A stretch of 64,000 bases of DNA, taken from Trifolium pratense. Lineage: Eukaryota; Streptophyta; Magnoliopsida; Fabales; Fabaceae. The stretch lies in NCBI RefSeq assembly GCF_020283565.1, contig NC_060060.1, positions 12,214,001-12,278,000 on the forward strand, given 5' to 3'. The notes beneath the pieces were generated by a model. It was not told the DNA's origin. It saw only the letters and a list, made by a program, of their open reading frames with translations, and ran no database searches. Positions 11,872 to 24,712 of the stretch are shown here, piece after piece (within the stretch, counting starts at the first letter, position 1; each line of letters opens with the position of its first letter). The translations under genes and the position numbers were made by a program.

Positions 11872-12713
11872 TTGTATACTAGAGACCGGGGAGCACTAGC
11901 ATAGTAGCATCTATAATTTGTATGTATGCGGGGAACTCGCATTTTCTTGGATAATGAAAGTTTCAAGCTTCTAGCAGAAAAATACCTTTTCATGTTTTTT
12001 GGTATTTACTAGGTGATAAACATGTACTTCTAGCTTGATCTGGTTTTGTTTAGAATCTGTAAGAGTTCATGTTTTCATTTTGTTCCATAGAAAAGTATAA
12101 TCATGAGTGGCGGAGCTCTAATTGTTGGAATTGATTTTGTTCGCATCATTGTTAATTATAAAATTGTTAATTTCAATTTTCTGGCTCTTGATCTTGCCAA
12201 TATTTTAAAAAGATGGCAGTTTCTGCTATGAAACTTGAATGTGAGTTCAACAATATTTCTACAAAGGAGCCAATGTCGAATTGTCTTGTCTTATAAACTA
12301 CGTCTATTCAATAGAATAATTATGCTTTTGCACCAAAAAATTAATAGAACGGTTCTGTTTTGAGTAACCTAATGAATTAGAAATTTACTAGTGCTTAATG
12401 TAAACAACTAAACATATATAACAGAACCAGACATGTTATATTGACAACTAAAATCTAAATCTGCATGTAGGTGTTCGCTGTATGACGACTGTCGTGTGTG
12501 ATCTGAATCTCTCTGTATCTCGGGACAATTAAACTGAAAACTGAGATACATATGCAATGAAAATAAAATTAAAAAAATTAAGTGCGACTGTTTTCTGGAC
12601 AACTGATGGGGCATAGAAGGTTGATGACATGAGAGATCAAATGCACATTACTGCCTCTTCACAGCTTTTCCCGAGAAGGAGCCTTAAGTTAAATTGGGAA
12701 TGTCAACCAATTA
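11872..12713. other. Region between convergent 3' ends
   Basis: Lies between the stop of the plus-strand glutaredoxin and the stop of the minus-strand methyltransferase, so it should hold both 3' untranslated regions. I see no other gene. Confidence 0.5.
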
Positions 12714-15700
12714 TCAGGAGGAAGAAGCTACAGACTTAGGCCGCCAAGTTCCTTTCTTTGCACAGAGCAAACTCTCTTGTTCTTTAGAGTAAACTATCTC
12801 CCAATGTAGAGATTTTAACAAAGTTTCAACTTCGCTAAGGGTGCTAGATTCATCGCGGACAATCAACGTCCCTCCCGGTCTCATTATTCTATCCACCTCT
12901 GCAATAACAGGAACAATTTTGCACCTGGGAGAACCAAAACAACATAACAGAATCAGTTTGGTGCAATTTCTCTAGAATGGTGAGTGAAAAAGGTGCTTCC
13001 ATCCATACCTCTCTTTTATCTTTGAGAAAAGTTTATCTGCATGTAGTAGATCGTAAGTTCGTGGATATGTGCTGAAAGATTCACACCAGTCATGGTATAT
13101 CCCAAAAAGACCCCTCTCATAGATTATTGGTAGTGTGTCAGGAGCATCTATGTTCACAATATTGAACACCCAAATTGGAAGTTCCCTCAAAGCTGCTGCA
13201 AACCTGCACCATGACTATATGTTAAGGCTAGTTATCACATTATCAAATATAAAAAATTTAGTAGTTTTAATTCAGGTTAAATCAATACCCTCCATAGACA
13301 GCTCTCATATCCATGGCATTTCTCACATTAGACCAAGTTACACCAATGTTGCTCAACTCGTCGATAGTGTTCTTCCAACGTTCAGTGTCTTCTACAAAAT
13401 CTTTGGAAGCTGGTTTTCCATAGATCCCCACCTGTGAGTTGTTTAACCAATATGGGGCTTTTTGCAGCCGTTTAGGCCAAACTTCAGGCCATTTGGCTCC
13501 TCTCTCAACCTTGTTTACGGGCACCTTATGCAAGCATGCCTGCAGAGGTACATACCTGTAACATAATAATATATTTCATAACTTTGCCGATCTAGATTAG
13601 AACTATATTTACTGATCAAATCCTATATTTTTGTCTGTGTAACAGTGGTAGAGATTTACCAGGCAGCATTTGGATCATCATCATCCTTGCATAGTGGAGG
13701 TTCGTTTTTCTCTCTTTGCTCGTAACATTCGTTGGAAGTGGGTTTGCGATAAATGGCGGCACCAACATGGTTCAGTTCATCCTTGTTGATAGTCACAAGC
13801 TCCCAACACATGGCCTTAGTTAGTGCGGTCATATCTAAAAGAAAACGCATATTAAAATTGTTGAGTTATTATCTTTTCAATAACAGTTATAGATATGATA
13901 TGTAATCTTACCCTTCCATATCTGGACATCTTCTGCAAGCTTTTGGTATACAGGAGTAGCAGACCAAGCAAAATAACCACCTGGTCTCAAAACTCGATTC
14001 AATTCCAAAAGCAGCTTGCCACCTAAAAACAAAGTTTCGCATTTCTCATTAACCATGCTCAACCAAATGAAAAATCTAAGCTCAAGCATTAGCAAAACCA
14101 ACCTTCTACATGCCAAGGTACTCGGCAACGTGCACAATGAACGAGATCAAAAACGCCGTTGGGGAATGGCAGCCTTTGAGAACCCATGACAGCAGATATG
14201 GCAGGAATCCCTCTCTCAAGGGCAAATTGAACCTGTGCTTCATGCTCATCTTTCGGTGCTAAAGACATTGCAATAACATCTCTATCGAATAAGTAGCCGC
14301 CAAAACTTCCAACCCCACACCCAACATCCAAAATCACCCTGGTGTGCTTTCCCCATGCAATTCCAGCTTCAGCCTGCAAGGTTAGAAATTATGATTGGTA
14401 TTATATGCATAGTTTGTTGATAACCTTTTCGCCATATCATTCATTAGTTATTGATAAGTTAGTTTAGTTAATTATATTTCTGTTGTAGTTTTCGCCATAA
14501 AATTCATAAATTATTCATCCTATATACAATCCCTTAGTTGTAATATTTCATTCAGTCGTCAATTGGTCAGTGATATGAGTTTTTTCAGAAAGTTTATTCT
14601 TCATTCATCAAGTAATAATTAGCAAGATATTCTTTCTTGGCACACCTTGTGCTAGCAAGGATTGACCGTTGGTGTTAATATATTCCATTTTTGCTTGTTC
14701 AAAAAAAAAATAGCAAGATATAAATTCACATTCTAAGCTATGTATCGATCCTAAATATTAAGTACTAGCAAATGGTTCTGGTTAGAAACTGAAGTTGCAT
14801 CTACCTGTTGCAGAAAATCAATGTAGTGTAGAGCTCCATGAATGAATTGAGTTCCACCTCCTGGGAATGTCAAGAATTCACCTGTCAGCTTCACCCAATT
14901 TTGATGCCCCTTTACCTCCGCCAGCTTCGCGTGTGGTACATTGTGGTACCATATCTAATTTCATACACAATAACAATGTTTTCAATTTTGAAGATAACAT
15001 TATCAAAGTCTCCATAAATGTATTAGATGTACCTTTGAATCAAAATTACCTTATCTCTGCTGTTAGGCCATTTGATGGATGTTTTGTAACCTTTAGGAAG
15101 TGACACAAGGCAAGTAGGCCCTTCCTCAGGACAATGCCTTTCTCTATGTTCAAAGTGTTTTGTGGAACGTAACTTTTTTATGGCTTTTTCGTTGTCCAAA
15201 CAAGGAATATAATCAGCACCTGCAGTAACATTGCACAGACTCCATTTCTGGTCTTGTACTTTCTCCTCACTTCCTCCTGATGATTCTTCACCTTTCTTTC
15301 TCTTTTTTTCTTTTTGCGACTGATCTGCTTGCGTTGACCACGCCTTCTTTGCCTTTCCTCCTTTCTTCTCTGCTTTCGGCTTCACAGTTTCTTCACCTTC
15401 ATTTTGCTTTTCATTTTTTTTCTCTGATGCTTCCTTAGAGACTTGTGAGCTTTGTTGCTCTTCAGTCTCGCCTTTGTCTTCTCGTAATTGTTCTTTATTT
15501 GCTTCATCTTCGTCGTTTTTAGACCCTTCTGTGTTGAAACTTGGAACATCTTGTTGTTGTTGTCCCGTGTTTTGTTCTTGATTTTCAGCGGCACTTACGT
15601 CCTTAGATTCCCTAACGTCTTGAGGCTTGGTAATCTCTTCTTCGGCCTTTTTGTTTTCTTCGGAGGCTTCAATGGTACTTTGTTGGACTTTCTCAGGCTC

Positions 15701-16222
15701 GGAAACTTTCTCAACATTGTCTACACTAGCTTCTTGTATTGCGGAGACTTGTTCTTTTTGTGTTATCGAGCTTTCCTCCGATATCTGAGAGTCACTAACA
15801 GCACTCTGTTGTTTGTTTGCATCGTTGTTTACATTTTTGTCATCAGATTTGATAGCATCCTCGGGTAGATGACCAGGATTATCTCCGTAGACGGCCGTCG
15901 GAGTCTCCTTTCGCTCTTCGGTTTTGGGGACGACGGTGGTGATTTCTACCGGCTCTTCAGTGGTTTTGGTGGTGGTGGTGGTGGTGGTTTCCGTGGAATC
16001 ATCGGTGGTAGAGAAATCATTATTCGTGTTTTCAGATGTATCAATGGCCGTTCGTGTGGCGATGCTCTCTTCGTCACTTTGTGTTTGAGATGAAAACATA
16101 GAGTTGGAGTTTAGCATCCATACACCAAAAACACATAGTGCTATAAATCCTAATGTTACCAAGGTTGATACATATGATGGTGATGATGATCTCCTATTGT
16201 TACGTGTCTTAAACAATGCCAT
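12714..16222 (-). CDS. Probable methyltransferase PMT26-like (DUF248), 8 exons
   Basis: Golgi type II membrane protein of the plant PMT/QUASIMODO-like family, thought to methylate wall pectins or other polysaccharides using S-adenosylmethionine. Exons: 15050-16222, 14805-14954, 14103-14373, 13912-14022, 13660-13834, 13289-13555, 13009-13203 and 12714-12924, totalling 2,553 bases and 850 residues. I prefer the start at 16222 ([11 protein letters not shown]) over one six codons upstream, because relatives begin this way and a transmembrane helix follows at about 17-37. Residues about 45-300 are a long acidic and lysine-rich stalk. The methyltransferase domain has the SAM loop [16 protein letters not shown] near 454-469, [31 protein letters not shown], and late [10 protein letters not shown] and [16 protein letters not shown] motifs. 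The length suits PMT26/27. No break is seen. Confidence 0.93.
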
Positions 16223-16584
16223 AAGAGTTTTTGCATTCAAAAGGGACTATGATTATGATTATGGTTATGATATGTATGAAAAATTGTTAATGTGATGATG
16301 TTGATGCAAGTGAGACTGCATAGACGAATGCAGAAAGTGTGTGTGAGGTGTGTTTGAGTGAGATGTTTGTGGAGAGAGATGCGGGGTGAAGATGGCAAGA
16401 AAAGATTAAGAAATATTCTTAAGTTTGAAGATGGAATGTCTTGATGATCCAAAAGAGTAGGAGTAGGGAATTTGTGTGACAATAATAAGGTTTTACAATC
16501 AAGAAATTACGTGAGATTGTCTCTGTTTTTTTTTTTTTTTTTTTTCAAAGATTGTCTCTTTTTCTTACTCTATAGCCGAGTGAT
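16223..16584 (-). promoter_or_regulatory. Presumed 5' leader and promoter of the methyltransferase gene
   Basis: Non-coding sequence directly upstream of the methyltransferase start. It is bounded on the far side by a poly-T run and a SINE. No single promoter element can be assigned with confidence. Confidence 0.35.
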
Positions 16585-16720
16585 TTTTTTTTTTTTTCCA
16601 ATTAACCTAGTGGTTAGAAATTTCACTTTTAAGGTAGATAAATGGGGTGTCCGGGGTTCGAACCCTGGCCCCTGCATATAATATGCGATGTCCCTCATCA
16701 ACCGAGTTAAACTCATGGAC
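16585..16720 (-). mobile_element. tRNA-derived SINE with target-site duplication
   Basis: Flanked by TAGCCGAGTGAT on both sides (16573-16584 and 16721-16732), a 12-bp duplication. The left end is a T-run, which is the A-tail of a minus-strand insertion. On the minus strand it carries the polymerase III box B GGGTTCGAACCCC. Upstream of that is GAGGGACATCGCATATTATA, shared with the copy at 44450-44584. Confidence 0.8.
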
Positions 16721-16732
16721 TAGCCGAGTGAT

Positions 16733-17804
16733 ATTTTATTAAGAGAAAACTAATATATATTTTTACAAGAGAAAACTAATTAAATGAAGAATCAAACATA
16801 TGACACTAAATCTCATCCATCCCTAATCTCTTAGGTGATTGGAAAAAAAAAACACTAAATCTCATCCATTCATTTTATTTAATTAAAAGGCTTAAAACAA
16901 TCATTTAAACTAATTAATGTGTTTAAATATTTTGTGATTTATTTTCCTTAAATAGCAGTATTTTTACTCACCTACAAAAAAAAAACGTGATAAATATTAT
17001 ATTTGACGAAAACTTCATAATTATTTTTTAAAAAAAAAAAACATCATAAATTTATAATCATTAATATCGAGAATGAATTCTCTCCATTTATTTTTTCTCA
17101 TGTTCCTCAATTTGTTTAATCACCTTCAATTCACCTTTTTCTTTTCTCTTTCCACCCAAATCAATGACTCAAAAAAAAAATTACTCTAAATTAACATGAG
17201 AGAATCCTCTCTTCATTGTCATAGTTCCTTCATTTGGTTAACAAAAAAGGTCGTGTTTAAATTAAAACTTTACCATTCCCGGCCGGAGTTCGAATCCCAA
17301 TCATTCTACTTATCCATCTTAAAGGGTGGAATTTTTACATTAATCGATGTAACCAAATAATTTATAAAAAACAAAAAATGCAATTAACCAAATAAAATAA
17401 AAATGAAGAGAATTGGTCACCTGGGATCAAGGTAAAGTAAAATAAAGCATACTTTTTTTTAAAGATAAATAGTGGCAATTGGAAAAGATATTTAGTGCCT
17501 AAATATTATTATTTTATTTTTTTGTCGAGTAATCTAGTTGCCAAATGATGGTTTTAAGCCTTTATATTAAACAAAATGAATAGATGAAATTTGATGTCAA
17601 ATTAAACGTTGACATCTTGGTGTCATTTGATCCTCTCCCATAATATATTAGTTATGTTAATTAAGGAAAATAAAAAAAAGGATTATCCAAGGTGAGAAAA
17701 TAAATAATATAAAGTAAAAAAAAATCATATAAAATATATAGTGTTGATGATCCTGTCAAAATAAGTATAGTGTTGATATTTATTTTTTTTGACAAGAATA
17801 TAGT

Positions 17805-17839
<35 letters not shown>

Positions 17840-18390
17840 GAGACAAGAATATAGTGTTGATGTTGAATGCGTAAAACAGTTTTCTCATAATATATTTATT
17901 AAAGAGAATTTTTTTTAACAAGAAAAAAAATAGATATCAATACTCATAAAGCAATATTAACTCAAAAGTTAAATTTACTTGCACGTTAATTAAAAAGGTG
18001 ATGTTGGGCCAAATAATTGAGTGTTGTGTACGTTTTTTTTTTTACAATAAGTGTTGTGTACTATATATCCAACAAAATTAGAGGGTAGAGAAGTTTCACA
18101 CCATTAGGAGTTGTCATGCTTGAATGTGAAACAGAATTTTCAGCAGTAATTGCAGTTTGATTAAAATAAAAGGTTGAGATTATCTTGATGTAAAAAATGA
18201 GGTTAAAATATGAAGGAAAATGCTATTCAAATGCAATTCTTTAACAAAAATATAATAAATATACATTTTTATTTTAATATTGTTTGCATGCATTGAATTC
18301 CGTGTTGTGAATAGAGAGAAAATATGTCGTATTTTTGTCCCACACAAGATGAAATTGATATAACACACCTCAAATATGAATTGTCTTAGA
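16733..18390. other. AT-rich intergenic DNA
   Basis: No gene. Homopolymer and AT-rich runs dominate, including a long T-run at about 17805-17836. About 17262-17340 looks like a decayed plus-strand copy of the SINE family (GAGTTCGAATCCC followed by a CTTATCCATCTTAAAG segment). Confidence 0.5.
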
Positions 18391-18559
18391 GTCTTGCTAA
18401 CGAATGCCTCCCGGACACTCTTTAAGTATTTCATTTAAAGAAATTATTTATTCAAAAGGTAAACATTACAGTCGACTTGACACATTTTCATAAATATTTC
18501 ACAAAGTCTTACTATTCAATGCGCTTAAAGAGTAGTCTGAGACACTATTTAGCATTTTC
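18391..18559. mobile_element. Mutator-like MITE with palindromic ends, diverged copy
   Basis: The left end GTCTTGCTAACGAATGCC matches the family at 25916 and 31433, and the right end (complement GAAAATGCTAAATAGTGTC) pairs with it. The copy is diverged, and I could not identify a clear 9-bp duplication. Confidence 0.5.
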
Positions 18560-19331
18560 AATTATCTTAATTTAAATCATAGCATTTTGATCGCTACTTT
18601 ACCGGTGGACTTCGCGAATAGGTCTATGAGTAAGAAGAGAAGTTTTCCCTATTGTTAAAATTTTATTTGAGATTTTTTTTTTCTTAATAAAGGGACAAAC
18701 CCTATATGTAATAAATTGAAAATAAGAGTGGGGATATTACCCAAAACCTTCAATGTTAACAAAATCTAAAATATGAAAGAACTAATCTATTACCAAATGG
18801 CATACTCTTGATCGAGCATTCAAGTGCAAATTGTTAAACCACCTAGTTAGTATTTATTAAAGTCCAGGCAACAATGGAGAGAGACTTAAACTCCAAGGAA
18901 ACCTAACTTAGAATCAATTTATAATCATAGATGATTCCAACCTTTATCATGTGCAATTTTTATTGCATTCATTGCACTAATGAGGTTTGCTTTCAAAGCT
19001 GAGGTTATATCTTAGGTTGACTGCGAAACAACCAAAAGAAGTTGCATTAAAAATTGTTTGAGATCTATTATGTCACAAGATAGATGAAATACTTTTGTTT
19101 AGTTTTTATCGTGGTTCGAATTCTAACTCCTATATAATGTAATATCACTGTCAAATAAACTAAGTTATGGAATTTACAGGAGTCTTTAATGTTCTATAAA
19201 TTATTAACAATTTTACAATAAAAAATTAAAACTAAAAAAAAAAAGAGTATTTAAATAAATAACTTTAAAGGCTTTTAAAAAAATTTACAAGATCACCTTT
19301 TCTTAATTCATCTATAATATTTAATTTAACC

Positions 19332-19498
19332 AATCGTTATTTGGTCAAGTGGTAACTGACACCGAACTAGTATGGAAAACCACTTTCAATCCTCCACAAT
19401 TGCAATTAGAATGAGGTTGAAATCCCTTGATTTTAGACTAACCTCCAAACCTAATTAGATGGTTCAGTGGATCGAATAATGTGGTGATAAAACAAATC
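19332..19498 (+). mobile_element. Second tRNA-like SINE family, older copy
   Basis: Contains a box A-like TTGGTCAAGTGGTAACTG and a decayed box B near CAATCCTCC. It ends with GGTTCAGTGGATCGAATAAT and GTGATAAAACA. The flanks TAATTTAACC (19322-19331) and TAATTTAAACC (19499-19509) look like an imperfect target duplication. Confidence 0.55.
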
Positions 19499-19977
19499 TA
19501 ATTTAAACCGTTTAAAACCACTAAGCTATGGCTGATAGTTTATGGTTATGGCTGATGACTGATAGCTTCTAGCTGATAAGCTGATTGAAGTGTTTGGTAA
19601 AATTAGCGGTTCAACTGACTGATAAATGTAAAATGATATAAAAGGACATCTTTAATTCAATAATTTTTTTTATCAAATTAATATTATTTAAGATACTTAG
19701 GATTTAATATTTGAAGTTTATTTTATTTTTTTTACAATATTTTAAGTTTATTAATTCAATAAATATATCTTTCAAATATTATTATAAAACTAATTTTTAT
19801 ATGTTGAATTTTTTTTAAAAAAAAAAATATTTTCCTTTCAGTTGATATACTTTATGAAAAATAACAACAAAATATATTCACAATATAGTATAATGGTTAA
19901 TTATAGTAAGATTCATTGCTTAAAAAAAAAGTATAGTAAAGTACGTAACTATGAATTGATAAATATATATATATATA

Positions 19978-20304
19978 GAGGATGTATATTATGAGAATGG
20001 TAAAGATATATGAGAATATGAGAATGAAATATTAGCCATTGGATAAAAAATGGATGGGTAAGATTAAAAAACCTCATTATGTGTCTCTCTTACTCTATTA
20101 CTATTACTTTTATACTCATTTTCCCTTTCATCTTCTTCTAGTAGCCGCGTTTCTTCTTCTTCTTCCCATTGTCTTTCCCGTTCCTTCTCCTTTCCGGCCG
20201 ACAACTGCTTTCCGGCCGCCGCCTTCTTCTTCTCAATTCCGGCGGACGTTTTTCTTGCTCTATCTCCAGCGTTCGTCTTGTTTCCGGCCGCCAAATTTCT
20301 CTCC

Positions 20305-20344
<40 letters not shown>

Positions 20345-20976
20345 GCTACATTCCCTGCTCTCTCTCCCGCACTTCTTCTTCATTATATGGGTTGCAATTT
20401 CAAATTTCAATCTAATTCACATAAAAAACTAATTTCATTCACATAATCTTTCATATCAATTTTACACCACCCTCATAAATTATAATCAAAGAATTCCTAG
20501 ATCCAGAAAATTTTAAATTGAAAAAAAGAAAGAAAAACAAAAGAAGAAAGAATACGTGGAAGAAGAAATCATTTTGTACATCTTCCATCCTTTGCCAAAA
20601 TCATCATCTTAAGTAGATTTGTCCAAAACTATTTTATTTTAAGATCTAGAACTATTGAAATAGAAACACATAAAAAAGGGAATTTTTGGCAGAGAAATCA
20701 AAAGAGGAATAGGAGAATATGCACATCTTGCGTAGAGAGTGAGAGACGGCCGCCGGAGAGAGATGAGTCGCCGGGAGTGAGATGGTTGCCGGTGAGAGAT
20801 GGCAACAAAGGAGAAGGAGGAACCGTTCTGTGTTTTGCTGTGGAGAAAGAAGGATTGGATTACATACAATGAGTCATTTAAGTCATATTTTAATCTAAGC
20901 CCTTCATTTTTAATCCAACGACTCCTATTCATTCTCATCATTCTCATATAACTTTGTCATTCTCATATGATACATC

Positions 20977-20980
<4 letters not shown>
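19978..20980. mobile_element. 1-kb element with about 110-bp inverted ends and a GC-rich interior
   Basis: The left end (GAGGATGTATATTATGAGAA onward, through TTGGATAAAAAATGGATGGG) and the complement of the right end (AGAGGATGTATCATATGAGA onward, through TTGGATTAAAAATGAAGGGC) match over roughly 110 bp. Both sides abut TA-rich repeats, so the target duplication cannot be read. The interior differs from its surroundings: 20130-20400 is pyrimidine-rich with CCGGCCG clusters and a CT microsatellite, and 20720-20830 is purine-rich with GCCGCCGG. No intact gene is present. It may be a non-autonomous element carrying captured gene-leader DNA. Confidence 0.6.
20298..20346. repeat. CT microsatellite
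   Basis: Run of CT dinucleotides within the pyrimidine-rich interior of the surrounding element. Confidence 0.85.

Positions 20981-20981
<1 letters not shown>

Positions 20982-21048
<67 letters not shown>
20982..21048. repeat. AT microsatellite
   Basis: About 33 uninterrupted AT dinucleotides directly to the right of the 1-kb inverted-end element. Confidence 0.95.
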
Positions 21049-21050
<2 letters not shown>

Positions 21051-22817
21051 AACGATTTTAGATTTTTATACAATTCAACATGGATGATCTATACGATATA
21101 AGCTTTCAATCCAACGGTGAATTTTGTAAAATATGTATTTGTTAAAGCGTTATTGAGCGGTGTAACATTACTCAAATGTTACACTGGTGTAATTTGATCC
21201 CTCCCCATATATATATATTAGCATTCATATTTGAAAATAGATATTAAGACAACGTTAAAACATACTATATATATGTGATTTTAAAAGAAGCAACGTTAAA
21301 ACGTGCATTTACTTATTTTATTTTAAATTCTAATGATAATAAATTATAAAGGGTAAATATGAATTTTAGTTAAAATAATAAGGGTAAAAGAGGAAAAAAA
21401 ATGAAAAGGTAGAAGTTATAAGCTCAGAAGCTACTTGAAATAGCTTATGAAAAAGAATTTATAAGTTAGTAAAATAAGCTAAAAGTTTTTTTTTAAAAGA
21501 CTATTATCAAACAAGTCTTTTAGTTTATAAGTCATCAGACAAAAGCTAAAAGTTAGCTTTTTTGACTTACCAAACAGAATCTAAACTAAAAATACAAAAC
21601 TAAAAAATTGTACGATTAGGACGTGGTGACTACTGGCTGGTGGCGCTGTTGTGTTCCCTCCATCGCCACATATTCTTCGATCAAAGTCATCTCTTTTTCA
21701 CCATCCCAATTCTCTCTACGTCAATAAAATAATCGTACAAAATTGATTTAATTTGTTTGTTTTGTTGCTTCGTTCAACCCAAAAATTATCAACATGTGTT
21801 TTCATTTTTGAAAAAATGTTATAAACATGTGGCTAACTATAATTTTATCGATACAAATTACTCTCAATTTTTTTTGTCGGATAGTTTAGTAGTTAGAAAT
21901 TTTACTCTTAAAATAAATAAATGAAGTGTTCGAAATTTGAACTTTGACCATGCATATAAAATGTGATATTCCTTACAACCGAGTTAAGCCTTTATGGGGA
22001 CACTCCGATCTTTATTATATGAAAGAAAAATAAAAATAGTTTTCATGAATATGTAAACAAAAAAAAAAAGTTTTCATGAACATAATCTGTAAGGATATTT
22101 CATAATATGAATGATTCTTAGTTCCAACGCAAAAAATTCAATTATTTATTTAAATTTTGACTAATGAACGGTTTATATGTTTTTATTGAATATTGTTAAT
22201 CTTAATAGATTTTAATAACATAACCATCAATTTAACACCCACGCACAAAATAAAATAAGCTTGATTTATTCAAATGCTAAAATAGCGTGTTTCGTGACTT
22301 GAGCTTTGAATAGGTGCCTCCTCGTGATATTTTATGTATTTTTTAGAGTTTCTTGGGTACGGGTAAGAGGAGGAAAGGAAAGGTAGATTAAGATGATTAT
22401 TAATCTAACATGTTATTTTGTGGTCGATTTAAAACTTTAAGAACGATCTAATCTTTCTTGAAACTCTTTCACATATGATCAAATGTCAATAATAATTTGA
22501 GATTATAGTATCTAACGTATGTCATCCAACACGGCTCTCCCACTTGAGTGACCTTATAGTAGGCCATGCTATTAAATGATATTGGAAATATGGCAACGTA
22601 ACATAACAATATTGAAAGTCGGACGTCTTTTTAGGAGAAAGTAATCTATGAAAGTTGCACTTGACTGCAATGTTTTTTTTTTGTAAAGATACAAATAGTA
22701 AAACATTATTAATTGTACTTTGTTTTTAAAATAAAAAAAAATCAAATTTTTGATTAAAAAAAAAAACTAAAATGACCAAAAATTAAGGACGGTGGTAGTA
22801 TGTTTTGTACTTATATA
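21049..22817. other. AT-rich intergenic DNA with repeat remnants
   Basis: No gene. Around 21420-21590 are TAGCTTATGAAAA and GACTTACCAAACAG segments. They resemble the complement of 19520-19620, so an older hairpin repeat may have been split by the inserts between. About 21866-21995 is a decayed minus-strand relative of the SINE at 16585. Confidence 0.4.
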
Positions 22818-23099
22818 CTTCATTTGTCTCAATTTATAAGCAACTTGTAATTGCATTTAATTTACTTTCTCTTTTATTTTCCATATAATGAATTTACTTT
22901 TACTTATTTTCATGAAATTTAATTGTAATTGCATTTAATTTACTTTCTCTTTTATTTTCCATATAATGAATAAATTTTAATTTTTTAAATTTTCCCATGA
23001 CACTTATTTCAAGAAAATACAAAACATTATACTTCAAATTATTATATTTCTCTTAATCAGTGTGTTTTTTTTTTGGCATATAATATGCGACAAAGAGAG
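22818..23099. mobile_element. Stowaway-like MITE with internal duplication
   Basis: Ends CTTCATTTGTCTC and the complement of GACAAAGAGAG sit next to TA on both sides. About 80 bp is duplicated in tandem inside it: ATTGCATTTAATTTACTTTC occurs at about 22851 and 22930. Confidence 0.55.
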
Positions 23100-24712
23100 T
23101 ATTTCCTTTAATACTGCACCATCCTTTTTGTATTGTGAGATTTTTTAATAAAATTTAAGGGTATTAAGAAACAAAAGCAAATACTAATAAGTGTCACAGA
23201 AGTATCAGATGAAAATGAATTTTTATTTAATTTTCATATTCAATATTTTAAAAATTTAAATTTTTTTAAAATAAAACTTTTATTTTGTTTTTATATTTCT
23301 TAACAAGTACCCTAAAACACTTTTTAACAAAACCTGAAAAATAAAAATACTTGTAATAAACTAATAGTAAATTTATCAAAAATATGTTACTTTTATACAT
23401 ATTTATTTTTTATAATTATTAATATCAAAGAATAGATAGAAAAATTAAGTTTTTAATTATTTTCTTTTGAGTATATGTGTAAATTTTATCGGAAATGCTC
23501 TGCTCATTGTTACTGAATAAGGTAAACAAGAAACACACGATCTATAGTAGACATTGATTTTCATCCAAGCTATAGTTAAAAGTTTACATTTTTATTATTT
23601 TTAAAACAACACAAATGTTATTCTTGCCTTTCTTGTGTGAATTGCTTCGTACTACTTAGCAGTGCTCAAATTTTATTAATATCACTAAGCTCAATAACAT
23701 GCGTAAACTTTCTAATTTCTTCCCGCACCTTCTATGAATGGATGAAGAAGAAGTGCTAACAACATTTTTTTTGACAAAAATAGTTTTTTAGATAAAACAA
23801 AGTTTTATTATAAACATTCTTCCCGCACCTTCTATGAATGCCTTGATTTTTAGATAAAAAAAAAATAGACCAAAATTAAGTTCACTGAATTTGTCTAACT
23901 ATAGTTTAGCACTTTAGCTCCCACATAAAAAACAAAAATGGATTCCTAACAAAAGATAATTTATCTATGTATCAAGACTAAAAGTGACCATTAGATAATT
24001 TTCACAACATCCAACCAATTTTTGGTCTATCTTTCTTCCCCTATGAGTTGAGTAATTTATGAAATTCCAAAACTATTCATCTTTGTCAAAATATAACACT
24101 TCGAACTCACGAAAGAGCGATAGTAATGCATTGTTGGTTCAAAACTCAATGGTTCCTCCAATTTGAATAGTCACCACAACTCAATAGCTTGTCATGAACC
24201 ATTCCATCTTTTGCCCATTATTAGTTCCTTACTATTTTTCGAGGATTGTGCATTCAACATCTTAATTTTCTTTTCTTCACATAAAACTTACTATCACTTT
24301 AATTTTATGATTTCTTAGCAATGATATTTGTTCACTTGTTAGTATGACTCGTGGGAAAATGTGGTTTACTTAATCAATTTACTTAATACACAAAATAAAT
24401 AAAAAATAGAAAAATGTTTATATCCCTAGCATTGTTTAAAAATTTAAAAGGTAATTTTTCCATAGAAATTATATTATATTTTTATTATTTTTTATCGTCT
24501 GGATTAACTTAGTTTCAAGCATATGAATAACAATTTATGCAAATAAATAACATTTTATGTTAAGTCATAAGTTTTTACTAGCATAATTCGTATGTTCGTA
24601 TTTTTTATTTATTTATAAACTATTGTATAATTTTAAAAATAAATCAATACGAAAAATTTAAATTTTTTAAACAATATCCTTTAGAACACTTGTTAGCTTA
24701 ACAAAAATCTTA
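23100..24712. other. Intergenic, no gene seen
   Basis: AT-rich sequence without a supportable gene. A 21-22 bp segment beginning CTTCCCGCACCTTCTATGAA occurs twice about 100 bp apart (near 23720 and 23819). Confidence 0.45.

Noticed and set aside
14374..14804. Large intron of the methyltransferase suspected of holding a transposon
   Set aside because: I found no paired ends or target duplication inside it.
20039..20446. A 135-codon plus-strand frame and minus-strand frames rich in Arg and Glu
   Set aside because: They mirror pyrimidine-rich low-complexity DNA on opposite strands and lack any domain.
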